This document shows, piece by piece, positions 19,566 through 29,500 of a stretch of 64,000 bases of DNA (its first letter is position 1; each line of letters begins with the position of its first letter). Both the position numbers and the translations under genes were made by a program. The notes under the pieces are model-generated. The model saw nothing but the letters and a program-made list of their open reading frames with translations, searched no databases and was not told where the DNA came from. The DNA is from Diogma glabrata (taxonomy: Eukaryota; Arthropoda; Insecta; Diptera; Cylindrotomidae). The stretch covers positions 302,290,144 through 302,354,143 of the forward strand of contig OY856186.1 in the NCBI GenBank assembly GCA_963693315.1. Direction: 5' to 3'.

Positions 19566-21513
19566 TTATTGTGGTGAAGGATTAGTTTTGAATTTTATTG
19601 CCGTTTCGTAGAGTTCGTTGTTTTTTATGGTTAGTTTGTCATTTAACAATATGTTGTTGTCTCTTTTTGATGTTTTGTATATATGGAATTCTTCTACGGT
19701 GTCCATAAGCTTGCCTTTTTGACATTTTTTAATTACTTCGACGTCTACTTCAAAATTGTTTGTATGTGTGTGTTGTTCGGTAATTAGATGGGCTGCAAAG
19801 TTTGATTGGTTGTTGTTGGTATTGTTGCTAGGTAGGTGTTCCTTGTACCTTTTTATTAGTTTTCTACCTGATTGGCCTATGTAGAATTTTTCGCAGGTAT
19901 TGCATTTTAATTTGTAGATGCCGGTTGAATTTTTATTGTCTATCTCTGGATTGTTCTTTAATTTATTTTTGATGTTGTTGTTTGTTTTGAATGAGACTTT
20001 GTAATTGTATTTTCTGAAGAGATTTTTGATGTCATGTGGTATGAAGTTGGGGTATTCGGCTGGTATGTATTGTGTGTTGTTTTCATCTTCTGTTTTTAAC
20101 AATTTTGAGAGGCTGTTCTTTTTCTTTTTTTGTTTTTTTATTAATTTATCTATCATCTTGGTGTCATATCCATTGGCTGATGCGATTTGTTTGATAGTCC
20201 TAATTTCTTGGTTGTAATCCTGTTTGTTCATTGGTATGGTGAGTAGACGGTGGACGAAGCTGTTATATGCTGCTATTTTGTGTTCTTGTGGATGATGTGA
20301 GGTAGCGTGTATTGTGACGTCACTTGTAGTTGGTTTTCTATATATACTAAATTGAAGTCTATCTTTATTTTTGGTGATGTTTAGGTCCAAAAAATTAATT
20401 TTATTGTTGTTCTCAATTTCACAAGTGAACTGGATTCTTTTATCTATTTTATTGATATTGTTGCAGAATGTTTTAATTTGTCTTTTATTGCCTTTGTATA
20501 TCACGAAAGTATCGTCTACATATCTGCTATATGATATAATCTTGTTGTGTTGCTTGTTGTACTCTGGACTGCATATAAATTTATTTTCATAGTAATTTAA
20601 AAATATTTCGGCCATCAATCCCGACAGTGGTGAACCCATAGCTAATCCTTGATCTTGAGAGTAGTACTCATTGTTAAACGAGAAATAATTTTGTGCAAGT
20701 ATGGTTTTGAGGAGTTGTTCTATTTCGTAGATTTGGTTGTTTGTTAGTTTGTTGTGATCTTTTAGCTGTTTGACGGTTAATTCTATGGCTTTTTCGACAG
20801 GAATATTGGTATACATGTTCGTGACATCTAGTGATAACATTGTGTAATCTTGTTCTATTTGTATGTTTGACACTTTTTGGATAAATTCAGTGTGGTTTTT
20901 GATGCTATGGTTGTTCTTGATGTTTATATTGTTTTTTATTATTTTTTCTAGTTTTAGCGATAGTTTGTAACTTGGAGCGGTGGTGAAGTTTATCAGTGGT
21001 CTGATTGGTGTGTTTTGTTTATGGATTTTAGGTAATCCTGTGAATACGGGTGCGATTGGGTTGATCTGTTTGAGATGGTTGTTGTATTTGTTTTTGAATA
21101 AGTTATTGCATTGATTAATTGTGCTGTTTATTATTTTGTTGTATTGATCCTTCTGTAGGATCTTTATCTAATTTTCTGATGTTATTGTTGTGTATGAAAT
21201 CTAGTGATTTTGTGATGTAATCTTCTTCATATAATATTACTGCGGTGTTGCCTTTATCAGCTTTAGTCAAGATGGCTTTATCCTTTTTTAATTTTGCTTT
21301 GATTTTGTTTATTGTCACTTTTTCCTGTTTATATTGTTTTTTGATATTCCTGTATAATTTGCTACCTGCTTTAATATTTCTTTTGATTTTATTGTTAAGT
21401 AATACTCTGATCTCGTTTTGTGTTTGGGTATCTTTTACATGTTTTATTGTTGTTTCGATGTTGATGACTTCGTTTTCTAAGTCGTTTTTGATATTACCAG
21501 TGTTGTTGATGTT
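19566..21513 (-). pseudogene. Penelope-like RT/GIY-YIG protein, copy 1 (one frameshift, 5'-truncated)
   Basis: Two abutting frames make one protein. The N-terminal part (21513 to about 21150) has LTKADKGNTAVI, a typical Penelope RT signature. A single-base frameshift near 21150 leads into the long frame ending at 19566 (435 residues from the first start codon at 20873). The long frame has LSLDVTNMYTNIP, QGLAMGSPLSGLMAE and catalytic YVDD (near 20515), a basic linker KKQKKKKN, and a C-terminal GIY-YIG endonuclease (GIYKLKCNTCEKFYIGQSGR). The RT copies RNA primed at a nick, and the GIY-YIG domain is thought to make the nick. The N-terminus is missing at the inverted junction, and the frameshift makes this copy inactive. 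Confidence 0.88.
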
Positions 21514-22587
21514 ATGGGTTCACCACTGTCGGGATTGATGGCCGAAATATTTTTAAATTACTATGAAAATAAATTTATATGCAGTCCAGAGTACAACAAG
21601 CAACACAACAAGATTATATCATATAGCAGATATGTAGACGATACTTTCGTGATATACAAAGGCAATAAAAGACAAATTAAAACATTCTGCAACAATATCA
21701 ATAAAATAGATAAAAGAATCCAGTTCACTTGTGAAATTGAGAACAACAATAAAATTAATTTTTTGGACCTAAACATCACCAAAAATAAAGATAGACTTCA
21801 ATTTAGTATATATAGAAAACCAACTACAAGTGACGTCACAATACACGCTACCTCACATCATCCACAAGAACACAAAATAGCAGCATATAACAGCTTCGTC
21901 CACCGTCTACTCACCATACCAATGAACAAACAGGATTACAACCAAGAAATTAGGACTATCAAACAAATCGCATCAGCCAATGGATATGACACCAAGATGA
22001 TAGATAAATTAATAAAAAAACAAAAAAAGAAAAAGAACAGCCTCTCAAAATTGTTAAAAACAGAAGATGAAAACAACACACAATACATACCAGCCGAATA
22101 CCCCAACTTCATACCACATGACATCAAAAATCTCTTCAGAAAATACAATTACAAAGTCTCATTCAAAACAAACAACAACATCAAAAATAAATTAAAGAAC
22201 AATCCAGAGATAGACAATAAAAATTCAACCGGCATCTACAAATTAAAATGCAATACCTGCGAAAAATTCTACATAGGCCAATCAGGTAGAAAACTAATAA
22301 AAAGGTACAAGGAACACCTACCTAGCAACAATACCAACAACAACCAATCAAACTTTGCAGCCCATCTAATTACCGAACAACACACACATACAAACAATTT
22401 TGAAGTAGACGTCGAAGTAATTAAAAAATGTCAAAAAGGCAAGCTTATGGACACCGTAGAAGAATTCCATATATACAAAACATCAAAAAGAGACAACAAC
22501 ATATTGTTACATGACAAACTAACCATAAAAAACAACGAACTCTACGAAACGGCAATAAAATTCAAAACTAATCCTTCACCACAATAA
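21514..22587 (+). pseudogene. Penelope-like RT/GIY-YIG protein, copy 2 (truncated)
   Basis: 357 residues starting at MGSPLSGLMAE, in the middle of the RT palm, so most of the RT is absent. It keeps YVDD, the linker and the whole GIY-YIG domain. It is almost identical to copy 1 (for example NNILLHDK here against NNILLNDK in copy 1). The frame is open to the natural stop, but without the upstream RT motifs it cannot be a functional polymerase. The apparent ATG is internal to the original gene. Confidence 0.88.
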
Positions 22588-22619
22588 ATAATTTTCGTAA
22601 TATTAAGTTTAGTTTTAAC

Positions 22620-22664
22620 TCTCCTATTGATAATGACAGTAAATTTGTCGAAACGCGTTTAGGA
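22620..22664 (+). ncRNA. Hammerhead-ribozyme-like fold in Penelope copy 2 3' region
   Basis: Order seen: TCCTA (stem I, 22622-22626), TTGATAA (core, 22627-22633), GACA...TGTC (stem II, 22635-22638 with 22646-22649), GAAA (22650-22653), ACGCGT (very short stem III), and TAGGA (stem I partner, 22660-22664). Penelope-like elements are known to carry minimal hammerhead motifs. Here C3 and G8 of the core appear as U and A, so activity is uncertain. The same sequence is in copy 1 at 19489-19531 on the minus strand. Confidence 0.5.
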
Positions 22665-22682
22665 AAATTATATTTTTATTTT

Positions 22683-22806
22683 GGATTTTTGAGATCAATT
22701 AAACTCAAGTAAGTAAAGAAGTAATTGGAATATTTTCAATTCAAAGGTATGGTTTGAAGTTTCTCAGAAAAAAACTACAATTCACATTTTACGTGTTTCG
22801 GATCGG
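22683..22806. mobile_element. 124-bp insertion in Penelope copy 2 with 16-bp target duplication
   Basis: ATTATATTTTTATTTT occurs at 22667-22682 and 22807-22822; copy 1 has only one such site and no intervening sequence. The insert contains ATTAAACTCAAGTAA and, on the minus strand, CGAAACACGTA. It is related to 32791-32945 and 39866-39980. Length and duplication fit a retroposed short element. Confidence 0.7.
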
Positions 22807-22968
22807 ATTATATTTTTATTTTATTCTATTTTATACAATAATAATAAAAGTTATAAATAAATACGTCACTTGACGAAAAATTTAATATTTGTATTTTATA
22901 AAAATTAATATCAGTGACGCGAAAAACAAAAAACACTCCAAATGGCCAACAACCATCCAGGAAACTAC

Positions 22969-23215
22969 ACTTTTAGTTTCTTTATTCTATCATAAAATAT
23001 TGGTCTATGTCATATTTTGTCAGTGATAGGATTTTTTTTTTAGTTATCCATTCTTTAACAAAAAATATAAAAAACAAAAAAAGAAAGATTTACGTCCATC
23101 AACACCTTTGAACGTATGTTGTTGTGGGACCTTGGTCTTAAAAGGTTTTTATGTGTTATTGTGACACATATTGTAATTCCTACTACACAACACATTTTAT
23201 TAAAAAAAAAAAAAA
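22969..23215 (+). repeat. Interspersed repeat family R, right half (copy 2)
   Basis: It resumes at ACTTTTAGTTT, then TATTGGTCTATGTCAT, TTGTTGTGGGACCTTGG, GTGACACATATTGTAATTCC and CACAACACATTTTATTAAAA. It pairs with the left half at 19266-19383. Confidence 0.65.
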
Positions 23216-23539
23216 ATATGAATTCGAAAACAAGACAAATGTATATGAATTCGAAAACAAGACAAATGTCTGTTTTGGAAGATGGAATTCTGATGGGATT
23301 CTGATTCTGATTTGGAAGATGGAATATGTTTTCGTGCATGTAAATTTTACAAATTGCGTAAACCGGGTGAAGGAATAGTAAATTTTAGACACCTTTAGAA
23401 ATAGTAAACTTTTACGACATAGTAATTTACTCTTCTTGAAATAACTGAAGCAGAATCGACCCAATCTCCAGAGTAAAGTAATTAATATTAACAACTCGGA
23501 ATCAATGAGATGCAATACAGTTATAACGAATGGTGTCAC
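23216..23539. other. Non-coding stretch
   Basis: Contains a short direct duplication of a segment with GAATTCGAAAACAAGACAAA (near 23220 and 23248). No gene recognised. Confidence 0.4.
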
Positions 23540-23706
23540 TTACAGACTTGTTGTTCGTTCATAATGCTTCTTACTTCTGGTTCAACGTACTTTGCACGTT
23601 TCTTTCCGAATTTGATGTGCTTATACACTTTGGCTTTTAAATAATCGTTCAAGTGTCGGCGGAATGCGGAACGTGCAAAGTGATTAGCAAATGAGACGGA
23701 TCAAGG
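23540..23706 (-). pseudogene. Unrecognised basic coding-like fragment
   Basis: The minus strand reads SVSFANHFARSAFRRHLNDY and continues with KVYKHIKFGKKRAKYVEPEV up to MNEQQVCK and a TGA at about 23539. Upstream it is blocked by a stop near 23707 after IGMDPVKP. Codon choice looks protein-like compared with the AT-rich surroundings. The end (CTGTAAGTG) also resembles a splice donor, so it could be an exon. No family was recognised. Confidence 0.3.
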
Positions 23707-24189
23707 TTTAACGGGATCCATGCCAATAAGAAGTGAAAATTTTAAGTCAAAATTGTCACATACAAAATTTGCCTGCATGCTGATATTTTCGAGAAAAAAA
23801 ATCATAAAGTTTTAAAACTGCGTGAAAACTGTGTTTTTTTGCCTACAGTGCCCTCTAGCACTCACATCGATACTATACTTCCATCACGCGGTAAGAATTA
23901 ATTGAAAGTTTATATTTTGAAATAAATTCAAAAAATCGATTTTAAATTTTTTTAAACTAAGAGAGAAAGCTACCCTTAAAGTTTTTAAAAATATTTTTGT
24001 CTTGTGAAAATCGTGAAAATTTCTAACGTATTGATATTTTTAAAAAAATTTTACTACGAATTAAATTTGCTACAAAATGAAGACGTTTGTCATCTAAGAA
24101 AAAATTTCAAATTTGTGACAGACTTAACAGCAAGAATTATTCATGATACCTACCGTAATTGTTTTCTGATGGAGTAATTCCCATAGTTT

Positions 24190-24400
24190 GGAGAAAGCAA
24201 TTTAGTAATATATTTTGCTAGTTCTGAAAGTGCAAGATCATTCCCTCCTGAGCAATGGAGCCAATATCAGGGATTCTCTGATTCCTGGTAAAAAGAATCA
24301 CTTCTGTTTTTGTAGGATTATTTTCTAACCAACATTTTTGGCCCATGTCAATGTTATTTCAAAGGTAGTTGGAATTGGCTCGTCTAACGTACTTTGACTA
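24190..24400 (-). pseudogene. LINE reverse-transcriptase relic
   Basis: The minus strand contains NPTKTEVILFTRNQRIPDI, a conserved LINE RT segment downstream of the active site, followed by a decayed frame with stops. Degenerate and short. Confidence 0.5.
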
Positions 24401-25020
24401 GAATTATTCAATCCTAGTCTGGTTCAAACCACATTCAAATTTTTAAGTTTTCGCACTTGAGAAGCTCTAGATTGTTTTCAAAAGCATAGTTCTTAAACAG
24501 TAAAAGTCCTTTCCGTTTATCGTTCTTAAGACTGTCATTCTAACCTTACCAGCCTAAAGAAACGTTTTTTGCTAATTTTAGAGCTTTAAATGCGATTGTG
24601 TCTTTAACATAATCAATAGCAACAGAAATAAAAGCCGGGTACCAACTTATAACAGTAAAAATACAAAAACTAACAATAATATTTCCTTATAGCTTAACTG
24701 TAACGAAGACAAATTAATCCAAATATAAATATTCATGCTGAGAACTACATGTTATTTGCAAGAACAACGATAAAACACAGGAGCAAGTCTTGTATTCAAC
24801 ATTAGTGATTTCAACTATTTAGTCAACACACATTTGGTTATACCCCCGGCAACCTGTTGCACCAAGCCACGAGGCATCAATTTATCAAAACAAATGTTTT
24901 GAGCATAATTCGACATACTCATCGCCAAGGCATACCATCGCTAGTAAGAGGAGCGCCTTCGACTATCACACATTTGTAATAAGCTCATTAAATAAGGCAA
25001 AACAGAGTGTAGCTTGAGCG

Positions 25021-25296
25021 GTGGAACCAATGATTTATCGCAAAAATAAAAGACTGTGTAAGCCACAATTCCAAACCAAAAACGTAATAATAACGATTCA
25101 CGGCAAGCCCACGACTAATAATAAGAGGTGCGCCAATGAATTCAATACACAGTTCATTTTACACCCCAAAACATTGGAGAAGCGTATAGCAAAATCTCAA
25201 GAACAATACACAAATTGCCATCTGATAGCTGAAAGCAATTTACGAAATATTACGTATCAAATCTACGAAAACCTTCAAAGATCTTATGACAAATAG
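25021..25296 (+). pseudogene. LINE relic (linker between endonuclease and RT)
   Basis: A 91-residue open stretch with HGKPTTNNKRCANEFNTQF, resembling the segment that precedes the RT domain in LOA/R1-type LINEs (a conserved GKP...CANxFNxQF word). Stops bound it on both sides. It could be from the same family as the LINE at 16628-18194, which lacks this part. Confidence 0.45.
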
Positions 25297-25450
25297 TCTA
25301 TCGCCAATTATTCTGAAAAGAAATTGGGCTGCATCTTCATTTAATATCTTACATGCCTGACTAATGAAAGATCAAACATAAAAGGTTTTAGGAGAAATTA
25401 TTACTTAAATACGGGATCTGAATAAAGATTTTTTTTCTTCAATAAAAGGT

Positions 25451-25539
25451 GTGTTCGATTTAACTGAAACAACTGAAAAAACAACAACAATTGCATACAA
25501 TTTTTCAGTTGTTTCAGTTACATCAGTCAAATCGAACAC
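25451..25539. repeat. 89-bp hairpin element
   Basis: Inverted arms GTGTTCGATTT and AACTGAAACAACTGAAAAA pair with TTTTTCAGTTGTTTCAGTT and AAATCGAACAC around a short loop; one arm has an extra ACATCAGTC. Probably a tiny MITE-like remnant. Confidence 0.55.
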
Positions 25540-25761
25540 GGCTAAAACAACACAATTTATTTCACTTCCATGTAAGTTTACAAACTCAAAAATATAAAAT
25601 AAAATGAATATTTTAATATTGAGCTTCTTCTTATAATTATCAACATAAAATCCTACAAATTTACTAAATAAATAGATAAGCTATAAGGAAATATAATACG
25701 AAGATATATAACAAATAAGTTATTTATTTGACAACTCAAAAAAAGTTTGTTATTTAAATTC

Positions 25762-25886
25762 CTAGTAAACAAGTACCATGTTTTTTAATACTATCCTCCT
25801 AGTTTAGTTCATACTCAAACCAATTTTTTACTATACTAGCAATTTTGTATTAAACTAGGTAGTAAAGTTTAACTAGTGTTTACTAG
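25762..25886. mobile_element. Small MITE-like element with CTAGTAAACA termini
   Basis: Perfect 10-bp terminal inverted repeats CTAGTAAACA/TGTTTACTAG, with imperfect pairing continuing inward. 125 bp, no coding capacity. Related words occur at 19025-19240. Confidence 0.5.
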
Positions 25887-26540
25887 TTTTTACGCATATC
25901 ACCCAATTATCTGGAATCTAGATGGTTTTACATTATATCGTAATGAGTTCAAAGTTTTACCTATCGCAATCCCTTGCGCTTGGAATGTAAAATGGTCTGG
26001 AATACTAATATAGAGCTTTAATGTGTTTTAACTGTTTCAATAATCTGAGAATATTTTTATAGCATTCATTCTCTTTCAAACCGTTGTACATTTATCTTCC
26101 TCTTATAAATAAAAGAGGTTGCAAATCCTCACTAAGCCTGAAGAGACTGTGTTCTATTTTACAACGCCCTCTTTCGTCAAACGTTAATAATTCAATCAAA
26201 TTTTTTTTGAATTGGTAATGGTTTTTTTTTTAACAATTTTTAGCTTGTTTCAATCTTATTAGACCTTTACTACTGTTATATAGTTATCTCCGTCAAATTC
26301 AAATAATAACTCCAAGTTTTCCGTTTGAATATAATTCATTGAAACTGAATTGTTAAAATGCCAAATTTATTTAACATTACAACAATATATCGCATATGTC
26401 TAGTAAATTTTAAATACTTTCACTATTGTAGTGATGAATATAAATTAAGTTAGTACAAAGTTCAAAATAAAATGATCACCCACCACGTTGAATAAATTTC
26501 CTTAGATCTTCTTATTTATCGAAAAATTTATATTTTGCAG

Positions 26541-29500
26541 GTTTCGAAACATTGGAATAATTTAGCATTAGACGGAATAAATTGGCAAAAAATCGATTTA
26601 TTTGATTTTCAACGAGATATTGAAGTAATTGGTTGTTGCTTTTATAAATTAAATACTTTTGATTATTTTTATATTTATATAATTATTAGGGTCCAGTTAT
26701 TGAAAATATATCATTAAGATGTGGCGGATTTTTAAAATCTTTATCATTACGAGGTTGTCGTTCCGTTGAAGATCAATCAATCAAAACATTAGCACTACAC
26801 TGCCGTAATATTGAACTTTTAGATTTATCTGATTGTAAAATAATTACGGATTGTTCAATACAAGCTCTAAGTAGACACTGTCCAAAATTACATTCTATTA
26901 ACTTAGAATCATGTGTAAATATTACAGATTTAAGTTTAAAAGAAGTATCGGATGGATGTCATGTAAGTATTTTTAGAAATTGATAATATTGGTTAACAAC
27001 AACTAAACCAATTCTTTTTAGAATTTAACAGAAGTTAACGTATCATGGTGTCATCAAATATCAGAAAAAGGTGTCGAAGCTTTAGCTAGAGGCTGCAATA
27101 AATTGAAAAAATTTAGTAGTAAAGGATGTAAAGATGTTAACGATCGCGCTGTTATATTTCTTGCAAAATATTGTCGGGATTTAGAAATATTAATTTTACA
27201 TAGCTGCAGTGTAAGGAATTATATTATATTTATATTTTCCTTTTCTAGACTAATTATTGAATTTTATATTTGACAGGCAATAACTGATGCATCAGTAACG
27301 AAATTAGCTGAAAAATGTCATAATTTAAGACAATTATGTGTATCGAAATGTTCAGAATTAACCGATCAAACTCTAATAGCGTTGGCACAATACAACCCTT
27401 ATTTAAACACACTGGAAGTTGCTGGCTGTAATCAATTTACTGATTTAGGCTTTCAAGCCTTAGGAAAGGTAATCAATTTTAAAAATTATTAAATAATTGA
27501 AGTTGTAATTATAAAATAAATCATAATATAATTTATCTTCTTAATTTATAGAATTGTAAAGATTTGGAACGAATGGATCTAGAGGAATGTAATCAAATAA
27601 CAGACTTAACTCTAGCTCACTTGGCAACTGGCTGTCCTAGCTTAGAAAAACTTGTAAGTTTATTTCTGTATGTTTAAATTTTAGATAATTTTAGAAATAG
27701 TATTTTAGTCAATTCTATTAAATTTTAATTTTTACGGTACATTACACACAGTTAAATCGTCAACTTTTATGGTGTATTGGTATTGCGTATAGGTTTCAAA
27801 GTGCGTGTTCAGTGCGTATTGGTTTCAATTCATCAATGTAAACATGTTTTTGTGAGTCAGTCTAAAAAAAACATTCAAATAAATCGCATCGTTTTTCTTT
27901 AAAATAATTTACGCGTTTTATTACAAGAGTTAACTTTATGTCTACATGGGGGCTCAACCGGGATCCCGAAAGTAAAAGACGATTAAATTAACTTTAATTG
28001 TTATAGTTTCTAATTAATATTGGTTTTTAATTTGTCGTGTAAATAAAAATCGTGCATTGAATTTGAGATCATATACGGAGTGTACGGTAAATCGGGATCA
28101 TTCATTGTATAGAGAAAAGTTTTTTTGTAATCGAAATAGCGGTATTTTAAAAACGCGGTAAATCGTAACGTTAGCAAAGAAAAAACGTGGTTTGTGATAA
28201 ATCGGAGCCTCGTTAAAGTAAATACGGTTACTGTTTTCGTTTAATAATAATAATGTCAAAAGGTTCCAGAAGGCGACGCCGATTCTTGATAGAGAAATAC
28301 GTTTTTCACGTAGTTCAACAATGGAGGAACCTCGCCAGTCAATGTCTTCAGCAGCCATGCGAAAGGAGTTGGAGCTTAAAATAAAGATCTAGAGCTCATG
28401 CGTCGAGAGTTACAGCGGAAAGAAAGAGAGGCCGCACCTGTGACTCGATCAAACTGTTCATTCTCGTTCAAGGACATCGAAGAGTCGATAATGAAATATA
28501 ATAGGACAATGATTATTTGTTGGAAAAATTGATTTCAGATGTTGAGGAAGCAGCACTAACCTACAAATAGAATGTTGTCCAAACAACGACCTATGCAAAA
28601 AAATTACTTGATGGTGATGCCAAATTGTCACTACGTACAACTGGTATGATAAAAAATGGAACGATTTGAAATTATTTTTGAAAAATGTGTTTGCACCTGT
28701 TGAGAACAGCGCTTTTACCGAAAAATGCTGGAACGAAAAAAACGTGCTGATGAGTCATATTTCAGTTATCTTTTGTCAATGCGTGGCAGCGTGAGTTAGG
28801 AAATTTTGGAAATCTAGATGATGATGCTGTCATTACTTATTGTATCGGTGGTATCTAAGATTATGAACCGAACAAGTCGATTCTCCATGGTGCTTCGTCG
28901 ATGGCGGATTTTAAGAGAAAGTTAATTTCTTATGAGGAAATGAAAAACAAAACTCATAAAAAACCATCTCAGCATGAACTAGTTCAATGACGAAATCTGC
29001 TAACCAATCGGGAAACAAAGAGCGAAAGATAAGTCGCGTTCACTGCTACAAATGTTATGAAAATCTTCATTATTCAAGAGACTGCACAAATAAGGAACGA
29101 GGTCCTCAATGTTTCCAATGTGATGAATATGGACATTTAGCAACAAAGTGTCCAATTATGTGAAACAAGTCAAAATTATCGGTGAACAATTTTATGCATT
29201 GGTCGACAGTGGTAGTGAATTGAATTTAATAGCAATGCGAAAGTATAACAAACTTGGATTGCCAATGGATGAAAAAACAACTGTTTTTCGTGGAGTAGGA
29301 TCAGGTACATTGCACACGTTGGAACAGATCTGTTGTGATGTGGTGATTGATAATGATACGCTTACGACCGTCGTACATGTGGTGGATGATGATATCCTGC
29401 CTTATGAATTCATCCTGGGCAATGAGCTATTGAAGAGTGCAGAAACAGTTTTGAAAAACGACTTTCACTATCAAAAAGTTAAAGAATAGTCATGATTTGT

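Larger units (their letters stand above)
19384..22968. mobile_element. Head-to-head pair of Penelope-like elements (large inverted repeat)
   Basis: Copy 1 is on the minus strand (21513 to about 19390) and copy 2 on the plus strand (21514 to about 22905). The shared parts, about 1.2 kb each, are nearly identical in opposite orientation and meet at 21513/21514. Both encode the end of a Penelope RT plus a GIY-YIG nuclease. The pair is flanked by the 11-bp repeat ACTTTTAGTTT (19373-19383, 22969-22979) and splits a copy of repeat family R, so both halves probably arrived in one insertion. Inverted partial copies are characteristic of this retroelement class. Confidence 0.85.

Noticed and set aside
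20005..22148. Antisense frames in both Penelope arms
   Set aside because: They occur identically in both arms because they are opposite the RT/GIY-YIG frames; no independent motif.
28098..28358. Minus-strand frames within the intronic element
   Set aside because: Antisense to its leader and gag region; no motif.
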